45,312 nt of DNA from Opitutia bacterium Tous-C8FEB (GCA_002304435.1 NEUZ01000005.1:1-45312); one strand, 5' to 3'; shown: positions 25,792 through 34,397, counted from the first letter of the stretch. The notes: generated from the sequence alone by a model not told the origin. Numbers and translations: made by a program.

Positions 25792-26436
25792 TTAGACGCG
25801 GCGGCGCTTGCGGGGACGGCACCCGTTGTGCGGGATGGGCGTCACGTCGACGATGGAGGTGATCTCCAAGCCGATGGCCTGGAGCGCGCGGATGGCCGAA
25901 TCGCGGCCGAGGCCGGGACCGGACACGCGGATCACGACATCCTTGAGACCGTGGGACATCGCGTTGCGCGCGGCGTCTTGGGCCACCACCTGGGCGGCGT
26001 ACGCGGTCGACTTGCGGGAGCCGCGGAAGTTGCACTTGCCGGCGGAGGACCACGCGATCACGGCGCCCTTCTGGTCGGTGATCGAGACGATCGTGTTGTT
26101 GAAGGAGGCGAGGACGTTCGCGACGCCGGAAATGACGTTCTTCGAACCCTTAGCCTTGCGGACCTTAATGGCACCCAGCTCCTCCTTGAGGAGTTCCTCG
26201 GCGGTCGGCTGGCGGGCCACGCCGTGGATCATCTCCACGGCCTTGGCGGGCGCGGCGGCCTCGGCGGGCGCACCGGCCTCGGCCGGGGCGGCGCCCTCGG
26301 TACCAGGCTTCGCCGCCTTATCAGCGGCGGCCTTCGGGGCCTTCGCCTTCTTCTCGGCGGGGGCGGTAGCCGGCGCGCCTTCGGCGGCGGGCTTGGCGGG
26401 CTTCTCTTTCTTGGGAGCGGACTTTTCTTCGGCCAT
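25792..26436 (-). CDS. rpsK: 30S ribosomal protein S11 with long N-terminal extension
   Basis: S11 of the platform, which contacts the mRNA path near the E site. The conserved core begins near residue 92 ([25 protein letters not shown]) and ends with the normal CRPRKRRRV. The first 85 or so residues are extra: a Lys/Ala/Pro/Glu-rich tract, then a short helical-looking segment ([13 protein letters not shown]). E. coli S11 has 129 residues, this one 214. The ATG at 26436 is in frame with an open tract and lies 12 bases after rpsM. A start much nearer the core is not supported, because no suitable ATG with homology context exists until Met69. Confidence 0.93.
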   Translation of the reverse strand: MAEEKSAPKKEKPAKPAAEGAPATAPAEKKAKAPKAAADKAAKPGTEGAAPAEAGAPAEAAAPAKAVEMIHGVARQPTAEELLKEELGAIKVRKAKGSKNVISGVANVLASFNNTIVSITDQKGAVIAWSSAGKCNFRGSRKSTAYAAQVVAQDAARNAMSHGLKDVVIRVSGPGLGRDSAIRALQAIGLEITSIVDVTPIPHNGCRPRKRRRV

Positions 26437-26448
26437 GACGATAAGGGA

Positions 26449-26829
26449 TTAAGCTTCCTTGGCTTTCGTGACGCCAACGGTCTTGCGCGGGCCCTTGCGG
26501 GTACGAGCGTTGGTGCTGGTACGCTGACCGCGCACCGGGAGGCTGCGCCGGTGGCGGATGCCCCGGTAGCAATTGATCGCCTGCAGGCGCTTCAGGTTCG
26601 CCGCGATCTCACGACGAAGGTCGCCCTCCAGCACCCACTTGTGGTCGGTGATAAGGTGCAGGATCTTGTTCAGCTGCTCCTCGGTCAGGTCCTGCGCCCG
26701 CATATCGGGGTTCAGGCCTGCTTCCTTGACGAGCTGATCGGCCCGCGTGGGCCCGATCCCGTTGATGTAACGCAGGGAGTACGCGACTTTCTTCTTCGCG
26801 GGAATTTCAACGCCGAGGAGACGAGGCAT
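26449..26829 (-). CDS. rpsM: 30S ribosomal protein S13
   Basis: S13 in the head of the small subunit, which bridges to the large subunit and contacts P-site tRNA through its C-terminal tail. The 126-residue product begins [26 protein letters not shown], has the helix-two-turn-helix region, and contains [30 protein letters not shown]. It follows map after 65 bases. The rpmJ and infA genes that often lie here are missing, and the gap is too short for either. Confidence 0.98.
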   Translation of the reverse strand: MPRLLGVEIPAKKKVAYSLRYINGIGPTRADQLVKEAGLNPDMRAQDLTEEQLNKILHLITDHKWVLEGDLRREIAANLKRLQAINCYRGIRHRRSLPVRGQRTSTNARTRKGPRKTVGVTKAKEA

Positions 26830-26894
26830 GATGAGGAACGGATGGGTTAGGTGGAAACAGTGGAAGGAAAAGGGAGGTGAATCTTGAAGGCGGT

Positions 26895-27674
26895 CTAGAC
26901 GCCGGGAAGCCGAGGGACGGTAAGAATCTCGGGGCCCGCATCGGTCGTCAGCACGGTATGCTCAAAGTGAGCGGAAGCAGAACCATCGGAGGTCACGACC
27001 GTCCAGCCGTCGTCGAGGGTTTTGGTGCGGTACCCGCCGGCGTTGACCATCGGCTCGATCGCCAAAGTCATCCCAGGACGGATCCGGTCGCCGGTGCCCC
27101 GGCGGCCGAAGTTCGGGATCTCCGGAGGCTCGTGCATCCGCACGCCCACCCCGTGACCGACCATTTCCCGCACCACGTTGAAGCCCGCGGCCTCTACGTG
27201 CTGTTGGATCGCCGCCGAAATGTCGCCGATGCGCTGGCCCACCCGCGCCTGCTGGATGCCGCGGTCAAGGGCCTCGCGGCTGACCTGCAGCAACCGGGCG
27301 CGCTCCGGGGAGATCAGCCCCACCGGTACGGTGCAGGCGTTGTCCCCGACGTAACCCTCGTGCCAGACTACAATATCCAGCGAAACGATATCCCCGTCGC
27401 GCAACACCCGCCGCAAGGACGGTATACCGTGCACCACCTCCTCGTTGACCGAGATGCAAGTGTGCGCCGGATAACGCCGGGATCCGTGTTGATAACCATA
27501 GCAGGCGCTGCGGGCGCCCAGACGGGCGATCGCTGACCGGCCCGCTTCTTCCAAGTCCTGCGTCGCGACGCCCGGCCGGACCAGCGGCTTGAGTTCCTCA
27601 AGCACGGTGGCGGCGATGGCGCACGCGGCACGCATCCGGGCGATCCCCTCGGCGTTCTTGAGCGGGATCGTCAC
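26895..27674 (-). CDS. map: Type I methionine aminopeptidase
   Basis: Removes the N-terminal Met from nascent proteins. The 259-residue product has the five metal ligands Asp100 (SLDIVVW), Asp111 (VGDNAC), His174 (GHGVG), Glu207 (AIEPMV) and Glu238 (HFEHTV), plus the substrate His82. The start is GTG at 27674 and overlaps the TGA of the preceding degenerate adk gene by 4 bases (GTGA), a sign of translational coupling. The position after the adk slot is the classic secY-adk-map order. Length is typical for type Ia enzymes without an N-terminal zinc finger. Confidence 0.96.
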   Translation of the reverse strand: MTIPLKNAEGIARMRAACAIAATVLEELKPLVRPGVATQDLEEAGRSAIARLGARSACYGYQHGSRRYPAHTCISVNEEVVHGIPSLRRVLRDGDIVSLDIVVWHEGYVGDNACTVPVGLISPERARLLQVSREALDRGIQQARVGQRIGDISAAIQQHVEAAGFNVVREMVGHGVGVRMHEPPEIPNFGRRGTGDRIRPGMTLAIEPMVNAGGYRTKTLDDGWTVVTSDGSASAHFEHTVLTTDAGPEILTVPRLPGV

Positions 27675-28105
27675 GATTGCGCGGGGACGGCGGCCTCCGG
27701 GAGGAGACCGAGCGTCCCATAGTGTTCGACCAGCGCCTCAGGGGCGCCAGGTCCGGCAAGGACGGCGCTGAGCGCTTCCCCGCGGGTTTCTAACCATTCG
27801 TCGAACACCTTGGCTTGGAGCAGCGTAGCCGGGAAGTCCGTGAGGACAAAGCCCGCATCAGGTTTGCGCGCGAAGAACCACCGGCGCATCAGCGCCAGCA
27901 AGGCCACTTCATCCTTCCAGCCCGGAGAGGCCGAAAGGGGCGAAATCCCCCGCCCCTTCAGGAGAGCGGGAGAGACGTGCTCAAGATTCAAAGAACGAAA
28001 AAAGGAAAGGGACCCTTCCTCCCCGGACGAACCGAGGAGAACGACCTTGGCCTGAGCGGTAGGGCTGAAACCCACCGAGTGGTTGGGGATGCCAGCCTCG
28101 GCCAA
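27671..28105 (-). CDS. Degenerate, probably catalytically inactive adenylate-kinase-like protein
   Basis: It occupies the exact adk slot between secY and map and keeps recognisable adenylate-kinase blocks: KVVLLGSSGEEGS aligns with the P-loop strand (E. coli RIILLGAPGAGKGT), and GFVLTDFPATLLQA aligns with GFLLDGFPRTIPQA. The P-loop Lys, the FPRT Arg and the acidic residue before it have changed, and the LID and everything after it are missing, leaving 144 residues against about 214. The frame is open and its stop overlaps map by 4 bases. The start is unclear: TTG at 28105 or GTG at 28075, with no ATG and no clear ribosome binding site. Catalysis looks impossible; a structural, regulatory or purely coupling role is inferred. 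A true adk must exist elsewhere in the genome. Confidence 0.75.
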   Translation of the reverse strand: MAEAGIPNHSVGFSPTAQAKVVLLGSSGEEGSLSFFRSLNLEHVSPALLKGRGISPLSASPGWKDEVALLALMRRWFFARKPDAGFVLTDFPATLLQAKVFDEWLETRGEALSAVLAGPGAPEALVEHYGTLGLLPEAAVPAQS

Positions 28106-28118
28106 GGAAGTAAAGGTC

Positions 28119-29624
28119 TTATTTCAAAAAGGCCTTGTAGGCCCAGATCGCGGTGCCGAGAACGAGCAGGCCGAGCATCGGCAGGGCCAGCTTCATCACC
28201 GCCTCATGGCTGAGGGCCTCGCCAGCCGAAGCTTGCTGCGGGCTCGCGCTGCGCGCCCGGATCCGACCCTTCTTCAGGAAGCCGTCGTAGTGACGCTGCA
28301 GGAGGAAGGTCTCGATCTGGCGCATCGTGTCGAGGATCACGCCGACCGTGATCAGCATCCCCGTGCCGCCGAAGAAGTACGCGATGCGCGTCGGCACGTT
28401 CAGCTCGAAGAGCAGCACGTCCGGCATAATCGCAATCACCGTCAGGAAGATCGCGCCAGCCAAGGTCAGGCGCGTCATAATGAAATCCAAAAACTGCGCC
28501 GTCGGCTCACCCGGGCGCACGCCCGGGACGTAGCCACCGTACTTCTTCAGGTCGTCCGCAATCTGGATCGGCTTGAACATCACCGAGACCCAGAAATAGC
28601 TGAAAAACAGGATCAGGGTCGTGTAGAGCGCGTAGTAAGTCCAGTGGCCACGCAGCAGGTTCTGCGAGAACTCCGTCAGGAACTTCAGGTTATAGGTCGC
28701 GCCAATCCACGAGAAGATCTGCTGGGGGAAGAGCAAAATGGCGCTGGCGAAGATGACGGGCATCACGCCCGAATAGTTGACCTTGAGGGGCAGAAACGAG
28801 CTCTGCCCGCCCATCACCTTATTGCCGACCACCCGCTTGGCATACTGTACCGGAATCTTCCGCTGGGCCTGCACCACCGCGATGATCCCCATCGTGACCA
28901 CGATGAACAGGGTCAGCATCACTACGGCCTGCGGCACGCCGAGGCTCGTGCCGGTGCCCACCGGCTTAAAGAAGAGGCTGTAGGTCTGCTGGGCGGCGCC
29001 AGGAATGTCCGCCAAAATGCCCACCGTGATCAGCAGGGAAACGCCGTTGCCGATGCCCCGCTGGGTGATCTGCTCGCCTAGCCACATCAAAAGCATCGTG
29101 CCCGCGGTCATAAAGATGACCGACGTAAGGATGAAGCTCCACTTGCTGATGATCACGATCGGGCCGTAGGTGGAGACGTCGTAGCCCGGGAACAACTGCC
29201 CGGGGTTGTTGAGCGCGAGGATCAGCAGCGTCCCCTGGATCAGACAGATCAACACCGTTGCGTAGCGGGTGTACTGGGTCAGCTTCTGCCGACCGACATC
29301 ACCCTCCTGCTGCAGGCGACTGAGCGCCGGGACAACGGCGGTCATCAGCTGGAAGATGATGGAAGCGCTGATGTACGGCATAATGCCCAGCGCGGCAATC
29401 GCCCCCTTGGTCAGGGCGCCACCGGTGAACATATTGTACAACCCGATGAGGTTGCCCGCGCCCGTGGCGGCCTGCTCGGAAAAGAACTTCTGCAGGGGCG
29501 CCGGATCGATGCCCGGCAGCGGGATGATCGAAGCGACCCGCGAGACAAAGAGCAGCGACAGGGTGTAGAAGATGCGCGAGCGCAGCTCCGGGATCTTCAG
29601 GGAATTCGTGAAGGCGGAAAACAC
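28119..29624 (-). CDS. secY: Protein translocase subunit SecY
   Basis: Central channel of the Sec translocon in the inner membrane. The 501-residue product has the usual ten hydrophobic helices, opens with FSAFTNSLKIPELRSRIFYTL, and carries the cytoplasmic-loop signatures IPLPGIDP and QAQRKIPVQYAKR. I place the start at GTG 29624 because homology begins immediately there; the track start at 29759 overlaps rplO, and no better ATG exists. The gap to rplO is 100 bases. The length is greater than E. coli SecY (443), due partly to a longer first periplasmic region and tail. Confidence 0.95.
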   Translation of the reverse strand: MFSAFTNSLKIPELRSRIFYTLSLLFVSRVASIIPLPGIDPAPLQKFFSEQAATGAGNLIGLYNMFTGGALTKGAIAALGIMPYISASIIFQLMTAVVPALSRLQQEGDVGRQKLTQYTRYATVLICLIQGTLLILALNNPGQLFPGYDVSTYGPIVIISKWSFILTSVIFMTAGTMLLMWLGEQITQRGIGNGVSLLITVGILADIPGAAQQTYSLFFKPVGTGTSLGVPQAVVMLTLFIVVTMGIIAVVQAQRKIPVQYAKRVVGNKVMGGQSSFLPLKVNYSGVMPVIFASAILLFPQQIFSWIGATYNLKFLTEFSQNLLRGHWTYYALYTTLILFFSYFWVSVMFKPIQIADDLKKYGGYVPGVRPGEPTAQFLDFIMTRLTLAGAIFLTVIAIMPDVLLFELNVPTRIAYFFGGTGMLITVGVILDTMRQIETFLLQRHYDGFLKKGRIRARSASPQQASAGEALSHEAVMKLALPMLGLLVLGTAIWAYKAFLK

Positions 29625-29724
29625 AGCGGGGAGGATTGCGAGGGAGGGCGCTGGGAGCCGCCCCACCCCGCCGCGACCTTGGGGGCCGGGACGGAGGGAA
29701 CGGGAAGAGGAACGGTACAGTGAA

Positions 29725-30171
29725 TCAGGCCACGATGGCCTGGCCACCGGCCTTTTCAATCTTGGCCTTGGCCGAGCCGGAGAACCGGGCCGCCGTGACC
29801 TTCAGAGCGCGGCTCAGCTCGCCGTCGCCCAGAACCTTGACGGACTTCTCGCCCGCCCGGATCAGGCCGTGGGTCGCGAGCACCCCGGCGTCGACCTCGG
29901 TCACCGCCGCATCGAGGCCCGCGAGGGCGCCAATGTTCACCACGGCGATCTCCACCCGGTGGTTATAGTTGTTGAAACCGCGGTGCGGAAGTTTGCGGTA
30001 AAGGGGCATCTGGCCGCCCTCAAAGCCAGGGCGGATACTGCCGCCGGAACGGGCGGTCTGACCCTTGCCACCCTTGGTGCTAGTCTTGCCGTGACCGCCG
30101 CCTTCGCCGCAGCCAACGCGCTTCTTGCGGTGCACCGCACCGGGGACGTTCTTCAGTTCGTGGAGCTTCAT
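29725..30171 (-). CDS. rplO: 50S ribosomal protein L15
   Basis: L15 of the large subunit, which contacts many 23S domains late in assembly. The 148-residue product begins MKLHELKNVPGAVHRKKRVG with the Gly-rich GCGEGGGHGKTSTKGGKGQTARSGG region and RPGFEGGQMPLYRKLPHRGF. It directly follows rpsE with 83 bases between, so rpmD (L30), which normally lies here, is absent. Confidence 0.97.
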   Translation of the reverse strand: MKLHELKNVPGAVHRKKRVGCGEGGGHGKTSTKGGKGQTARSGGSIRPGFEGGQMPLYRKLPHRGFNNYNHRVEIAVVNIGALAGLDAAVTEVDAGVLATHGLIRAGEKSVKVLGDGELSRALKVTAARFSGSAKAKIEKAGGQAIVA

Positions 30172-30190
30172 AGGATTTCCTCAGGGCGCC

Positions 30191-30214
30191 GCCCCGGCAG
30201 TACAGGGCCGGGGC
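30191..30214 (-). other. Stem-loop in the rpsE-rplO gap
   Basis: A perfect 8-bp stem, gccccggc/gccggggc, with an 8-base loop lies 19 bases before the rplO start codon, in the place of the missing rpmD. It could influence rplO translation or mark an RNA-processing site. No terminator-like T-tract follows. Confidence 0.4.
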
Positions 30215-30254
30215 GACTCGGATAATAAAGGTACAGGGAGGGAGCGAGAACGCC

Positions 30255-30914
30255 TCAGGCGGTCTGACGGACCTGGGCGACGTCCGCGGCGAGGCGGAGC
30301 TTGCGCAGGCCATCGAGGGTCGCGTGGACCACCGCGATATGATTGGAGGAGCCCATCGACTTGGTGAGGATGTTCTTCACCCCCGCCGCCTCGAGGACAG
30401 CGCGGACACCGCCACCGGCGATCAGGCCGGTGCCGGGGGAGGCCGGGCGCAGGAGCACCTTACCGCCGTCGTACTGGCCAAACACATCGTGCGGGATCGT
30501 GTCTCCCTTGAGCTTCACGTTCACGAGGTGCTTGTGGGCGTTGGCGGTGCCCTTCTTGATCGCGTCCGGAACCTCGTTGGCCTTGCCGTAGCCGATGCCA
30601 ACGCGGCCCTTGCCATCGCCGACTACGGCGAGCGCCGCGAAGGAGAAGCGGCGACCGCCCTTTACGACCTTGGCGCAGCGGTTAATGAAGACGACCTTCT
30701 CGATCATCGAGGGACCGTCGCCCTCTTGGGGCTTGTCCCGCGAGTCGCGACGGCCGCCATCGCGGCGGGGACCGCGCCCGCCACCGGGGCCACGGAAGCC
30801 ACCGCCACCCCCACGACCCTCACGCGCCGGGCGCTCGGGCGCAGGCGCGGGCGCGGGCGCCGGAGCGGCCGCCGCCGGGGTCACAACAGTCTCGGAAGAA
30901 TTTTCGGTGCTCAT
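30255..30914 (-). CDS. rpsE: 30S ribosomal protein S5 with RGG-like N-terminal extension
   Basis: S5 lines the mRNA entry and supports decoding accuracy. The core starts near residue 70 ([33 protein letters not shown]) and includes [24 protein letters not shown]. Ahead of it is a Pro/Ala tract and then an Arg/Gly region ([19 protein letters not shown]) like eukaryotic RGG boxes. The ATG at 30914 (MSTENSSE) is used; it lies 7 bases after rplR, while the track start overlaps rplR. 219 residues compare with 167 in E. coli. Confidence 0.95.
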   Translation of the reverse strand: MSTENSSETVVTPAAAAPAPAPAPAPERPAREGRGGGGGFRGPGGGRGPRRDGGRRDSRDKPQEGDGPSMIEKVVFINRCAKVVKGGRRFSFAALAVVGDGKGRVGIGYGKANEVPDAIKKGTANAHKHLVNVKLKGDTIPHDVFGQYDGGKVLLRPASPGTGLIAGGGVRAVLEAAGVKNILTKSMGSSNHIAVVHATLDGLRKLRLAADVAQVRQTA

Positions 30915-30921
30915 GCGGTGC

Positions 30922-31284
30922 TTAGAATTGGAGCCCACCCTCGCGGGCGGCCTCGGCGAACGTCTTGACCTTGCCGTGATAGGGGGCGCCGCTGCGGTCG
31001 AAGACCACCGCGGTGATCCCCGCCGCCTTGGCCTTGGCGGCGAAGGCCTGGCCCAGCGCCTTCGCGCCCGCCAGATTGGCCTTCAGCTTCTGCTCGCGCA
31101 GCGTGGAATCGAGGCTCGACAGGAAGACCAGCGTGGCGCCGGCCTCGTCGTTGATCGCCTGGGCGTACACGTGCTTCGAAGTGAAACGAACCGCGAGACG
31201 CGGACGGGCTGCCGTCCCATTCACCTTCTTGCGGATGCGCCAGCGACGGTTCTGCAGCAGGCGGGCTTTGTTGATAGTTTTCAT
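30922..31284 (-). CDS. rplR: 50S ribosomal protein L18
   Basis: L18 binds 5S rRNA and joins it to the central protuberance. The 120-residue product opens [41 protein letters not shown] and ends [26 protein letters not shown], both family hallmarks. It lies 17 bases after rplF and 7 before rpsE, with normal length. Confidence 0.97.
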   Translation of the reverse strand: MKTINKARLLQNRRWRIRKKVNGTAARPRLAVRFTSKHVYAQAINDEAGATLVFLSSLDSTLREQKLKANLAGAKALGQAFAAKAKAAGITAVVFDRSGAPYHGKVKTFAEAAREGGLQF

Positions 31285-31301
31285 TCTGGATTCTCCCGGC
31301 C

Positions 31302-31838
31302 TTAGGCCACGGTCTTACCTTCCTTACGACGCACCCGCTCGCCGACGATGCGGACACCCTTGCCCTTGTACGGCTCCGGCGGGTAGTAACTGCGGATCTC
31401 CGCCGTCACCGCCCCCACCAGTTGCTTGTCCGCGCCCTCGACCTTCAGCTTCGTCTGATCGGTCACGGTCACCTTGATCCCCTCCGGGATCGTCATCAGG
31501 ATCGGGTGCGAGTAGCCCAACGCGAGATCCAGCTGGTTCCCCTTGAGGTTGGCCTTGAAGCCGACCCCCTGAATCTCGAGTTCCTTGACGTACCCTTCGG
31601 TCACGCCCTTGACCATTCCAGCCACCACGGAACGCGCGGTGCCGAACATTGCCCGGGCGAAGCGGGTCTCGTCAGTCGGGGCGAAGGTGATCGTCTTGTC
31701 GGCCACCGTCACTTGGACGGCGGAGGCGAAGGCTTTCTGCACCTTGCCCTTGGGGCCCTCGACGAGCACGGTCCCGCTATTGACGGAGACCTTGACCTTG
31801 TCGGGGATGGAAACGGGTTGTTTGCCGATGCGGCTCAT
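31302..31838 (-). CDS. rplF: 50S ribosomal protein L6
   Basis: L6 lies near the factor-binding region of the large subunit. The 178-residue product starts MSRIGKQPVSIPDKVKVSV, has two L6 repeats with GPKGKVQKAF and LEIQGVGFKA, and ends with the signature PEPYKGKGVRIVGERVRRKEGK. Gap of 24 bases after rpsH; normal length and order. Confidence 0.97.
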   Translation of the reverse strand: MSRIGKQPVSIPDKVKVSVNSGTVLVEGPKGKVQKAFASAVQVTVADKTITFAPTDETRFARAMFGTARSVVAGMVKGVTEGYVKELEIQGVGFKANLKGNQLDLALGYSHPILMTIPEGIKVTVTDQTKLKVEGADKQLVGAVTAEIRSYYPPEPYKGKGVRIVGERVRRKEGKTVA

Positions 31839-31862
31839 AGATAGGATTAGGTCAGCAGCGGC

Positions 31863-32255
31863 TTACCAGACGTTGCAGAGGAGCTCCCCGCCGGCCTTCT
31901 GGCGACGGCAGTCAGCGTCCTTCAACACGCCCTTGGAGGTGGACACGATCGCGATCCCAAGGCCGTTCAAGACCCGGGGAACCTCGGTGTAGGCGTAATA
32001 GAGGCGGCGACCCGGCGTGGACACTCGGGTCAGACCGGTGATTGCGGGGGCGCCAGCCACGTACTTCATCTTCGCCACCAGCGTCGGGTGGCCTTGGGCG
32101 TCGGTGCCCTTGCTGAAGTCGGCCACATAGCCCTCGGCCTTGAGGATGCCCAGGATGTTCTCCTTGAGCTTGGAATGCGGGATCACGCAGTCCTCCAGAC
32201 GCGCCTTGGAGGCGTTCCGGAGCCGGGTGAGGAAGTCGCTGATCGGATCGGTCAT
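31863..32255 (-). CDS. rpsH: 30S ribosomal protein S8
   Basis: S8 binds helix 21 of 16S rRNA and, in E. coli, also its own spc mRNA at rplE. The 130-residue product begins MTDPISDFLTRLRNASKA and contains LTRVSTPGRRLYYAYTEVPRVLNGLGIAIVSTSKGV. The ATG at 32255 fits homology; the track start at 32315 does not. An 81-base gap with a UUCG-type hairpin separates it from rpsN. Confidence 0.97.
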   Translation of the reverse strand: MTDPISDFLTRLRNASKARLEDCVIPHSKLKENILGILKAEGYVADFSKGTDAQGHPTLVAKMKYVAGAPAITGLTRVSTPGRRLYYAYTEVPRVLNGLGIAIVSTSKGVLKDADCRRQKAGGELLCNVW

Positions 32256-32280
32256 GATGGATGGAGGTCGGGAGGCGGTC

Positions 32281-32322
32281 GGCGGGTCATATCCGGGGGA
32301 CCCGAAGGTCCACACCCCCGCC
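32281..32322 (-). other. Structured gap with a UUCG-tetraloop hairpin between rpsN and rpsH
   Basis: On the minus strand GGACC-TTCG-GGTCC forms a 5-bp stem closed by the very stable C(UUCG)G tetraloop, and outer GGCGGG/CCCGCC arms can enclose it. It lies in the leader of rpsH. Such tetraloops often stabilise protein-binding or processing sites. Confidence 0.4.
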
Positions 32323-32336
32323 GGCCAAAAAGGAAA

Positions 32337-32642
32337 TCACCAAGAGGACTTGGTCACCCCGGGAATCTTACCGGCGAGGGCGAGTTCACGGAATTGGATA
32401 CGGGACACGCCAAACTTGCGGATGTAGGCGCGGGGGCGACCGCTGAGAGAGCAGCGGTTGCGGACCCGCACGGAGGACGAGTTGCGGGGCAGCTTCTGCA
32501 GCTTCTTCTGCGCCGCGAAGAACTCATCGTCGGTCGTGGCGGGGTTGATCAGGGCAGCCTTCAGTTCAGCACGCTTCGCGGCGAACTTGGCGACGAGGCG
32601 GATGCGCTTCTGGTTGCGCTGGAGGGCGGAGGTCTTCGGCAT
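32337..32642 (-). CDS. rpsN: 30S ribosomal protein S14 (zinc-independent type)
   Basis: S14 of the small-subunit head. The 101-residue product starts [24 protein letters not shown] and ends with [40 protein letters not shown]. It is the long form, with one Cys left in place of the four-Cys zinc knuckle, as in E. coli. Gap of 16 bases after rplE. Confidence 0.97.
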   Translation of the reverse strand: MPKTSALQRNQKRIRLVAKFAAKRAELKAALINPATTDDEFFAAQKKLQKLPRNSSSVRVRNRCSLSGRPRAYIRKFGVSRIQFRELALAGKIPGVTKSSW

Positions 32643-32658
32643 AACGGAAAGGATCGAA

Positions 32659-33225
32659 TTAGGCGGCCTTGGCGGCGGATTCCACGCGGCGGAACGGCAT
32701 CCCGAGCAGCCGCAGGAGTTCGCGACCCTCGTCGTCGGTCTGGGCTGTGGTCACCAGAGTAAGGTCTAGCCCGATGTGCTTCTTGACGTTCTCCACCGTG
32801 ATCTCCGGGAAAATGGAGTGGTCCGTGATGCCAAGGTTGTAATTGCCCTGGCCGTCGAACTTGCTGGGAACGCCGCGGAAGTCGCGGATCGTCGGCAGCG
32901 CCACCGCCAGCAGGCGACAGAGGAACTCCCACATCGCGTCGCCGCGCAGCGTCACGTGGCAGCCCACGACCTGACCCTGCTTCAGCTTGAAATTGGCGAT
33001 CGCCTTGCGCGAGCGAGCGAGCACCGGCTTCTGGCCGGCGATCTGGGCGATGTCGCGCTGGATGTCCGCGATCTGGTTCTTGTCGGCATCGGCATCAATG
33101 CCGGTGTTGATCGCGATCTTCACCAGACGCGGCACTTGGTGCCGGTTTTTGTAGCCCCGGGTGCGGGTGAGCTCGGGGATCACCTGCTCGACGTAAAGCT
33201 TCTTCAGACTAGGAACGTAGCTCAT
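32659..33225 (-). CDS. rplE: 50S ribosomal protein L5
   Basis: L5 binds 5S rRNA and contacts P-site tRNA. The 188-residue product contains [35 protein letters not shown] and [25 protein letters not shown]. It starts 109 bases after rplX, and a stem-loop ends 7 bases before its ATG, the region used for S8 repression of the spc operon in E. coli. Confidence 0.97.
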   Translation of the reverse strand: MSYVPSLKKLYVEQVIPELTRTRGYKNRHQVPRLVKIAINTGIDADADKNQIADIQRDIAQIAGQKPVLARSRKAIANFKLKQGQVVGCHVTLRGDAMWEFLCRLLAVALPTIRDFRGVPSKFDGQGNYNLGITDHSIFPEITVENVKKHIGLDLTLVTTAQTDDEGRELLRLLGMPFRRVESAAKAA

Positions 33226-33232
33226 GGGAGGT

Positions 33233-33255
33233 GTCCGGGATTACCGACCCCGGAC
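33233..33255 (-). promoter_or_regulatory. Stem-loop next to the rplE start, candidate autoregulatory site
   Basis: A 7-bp stem, gtccggg/cccggac, with a 9-base loop lies immediately upstream of the rplE start codon in an otherwise unexplained 109-base gap. In E. coli S8 binds the rplX-rplE junction to repress the operon. Position supports an analogous role here; sequence identity to the S8 site was not shown. Confidence 0.4.
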
Positions 33256-33334
33256 GAAAGGATTGCGAAGGGAGGAGGGAAAAGGGCGGAGAATCGCGGG
33301 GCAGAACCGGGGATGGCAAGCGCCGTCTCGGCGA

Positions 33335-33607
33335 TCAGGCGGTCGCGGCAGCCGGCTTACGGCGGCGGCTGGCTTCAAAGTCCTTCTGCAGCATCAGGTT
33401 GCTGATATGGATCGAGCCCTCACGTTCCGTGATGGAACCCTGCGGATGCTCCTGAGACTTCTTGAGGTGGCGCTTGATCATCGCCAGACCCTCGACCCGC
33501 GCCCGCTCTTTGACGGCGAGGATCTCGAGCACCTTGCCGGTCTTGCCCTTCTGGGAGCCAGCGATGACGACCACCTGGTCGCCGCGTTTGACGTGGAACT
33601 TCTGCAT
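33335..33607 (-). CDS. rplX: 50S ribosomal protein L24
   Basis: L24 starts large-subunit assembly by binding the 5' end of 23S rRNA. The 90-residue product has the KOW motif VKRGDQVVVIAGSQKGKTGKVLEI and GSIHISNLMLQ. It begins one base after the rplN stop (TAACATG), so translation is probably coupled. It ends in a short Arg/Ala tail. Confidence 0.96.
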   Translation of the reverse strand: MQKFHVKRGDQVVVIAGSQKGKTGKVLEILAVKERARVEGLAMIKRHLKKSQEHPQGSITEREGSIHISNLMLQKDFEASRRRKPAAATA

Positions 33608-33608
33608 G

Positions 33609-33974
33609 TTAGAGGACCTCCGGGGCGAGCGAGATGATCTTCATAAAGTTCCGCGCGCGCAGCTCGCGGGCGACGGGGCCGAAGATGCGGGTGCCCTTGG
33701 GGTTGTTGGTCGCGTCGATGATGACGATCGCGTTGCTGTCGAACCGCAGGTAGCTCCCGTCCGCCCGGCGGATCGGGGCCTTGGTGCGGACGACGACCGC
33801 CTTCGCGACCTCACCCTTCTTCACCGTGGCGTCGGTCGTGCTCTCCTTGATGTGCACGGTGACGACGTCCCCGACGTGGGCATAGGGGGTGTTCTGCCCC
33901 ATCCGTTGGATGAGGGCGGCCTTGCGGGCGCCGGTATTGTCGGCGACCTCGAGAATGGAACGCAGTTGGATCAT
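33609..33974 (-). CDS. rplN: 50S ribosomal protein L14
   Basis: L14 lies at the subunit interface and contacts 16S helix 14. The 121-residue product starts [22 protein letters not shown] and contains [18 protein letters not shown], then [15 protein letters not shown]. Length and position between rpsQ and rplX are standard. Confidence 0.98.
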   Translation of the reverse strand: MIQLRSILEVADNTGARKAALIQRMGQNTPYAHVGDVVTVHIKESTTDATVKKGEVAKAVVVRTKAPIRRADGSYLRFDSNAIVIIDATNNPKGTRIFGPVARELRARNFMKIISLAPEVL

Positions 33975-34000
33975 AGCTCTTCCTTCGGGACGGGGCGGGT

Positions 34001-34375
34001 TCAGCCCTTCGTCGAGGCGGCGGGGGCGGCCTCGGCGGGCTTGGTGGTCTTGGTGGGCACGGCAGCGGCAACATCCGCCTCACTGATCGCGGCACCCTCG
34101 GCCGTGACGACCTTCTGGATCACGGCGACGACGCGCCAGCGCTTCAGCCGGCTGAGGGGACGGGTCTCCATCACCTCCACCTTGTCGCCCACGCGGGTCT
34201 CGTTCGCCTCGTCGTGGACGTGGAGGACGGTCTGGCGGTTGACGACCTTGTGGTAGAGAGGATGGGGGGTCTTGTAGGCGACGGTGACCTTGATGGACTT
34301 GTCGCCCGAGCGGCTCGAAACGAAGCCGACCTGGGTCTTGCGCGTGCTACGCGCGGCGGGAACGGGAGAGGACAT
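34001..34375 (-). CDS. rpsQ: 30S ribosomal protein S17 with C-terminal tail
   Basis: S17 binds the 5' domain of 16S rRNA. The OB-fold core is [34 protein letters not shown] and [24 protein letters not shown]. The product is 124 residues against 84 in E. coli; the extra part is a C-terminal Ala/Thr/Lys/Pro tail from about residue 90 plus a short N-terminal addition. Gap of 22 bases after rpmC. Confidence 0.96.
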   Translation of the reverse strand: MSSPVPAARSTRKTQVGFVSSRSGDKSIKVTVAYKTPHPLYHKVVNRQTVLHVHDEANETRVGDKVEVMETRPLSRLKRWRVVAVIQKVVTAEGAAISEADVAAAVPTKTTKPAEAAPAASTKG

Positions 34376-34397
34376 GGCGGGGGGGCGGATGGGCGTC

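Noticed and set aside
24883-26850. 655-residue plus-strand ORF across rpoA, rpsD, rpsK and rpsM
   Set aside because: It lies antisense to four certain ribosomal/polymerase genes, has no domain I recognise and no homology-like start; GC-rich third positions make long antisense shadows common here.
26830-26894. Searched for rpmJ or infA between map and rpsM
   Set aside because: The 65-base gap is too short for either gene and no ORF of that type is present in any frame.
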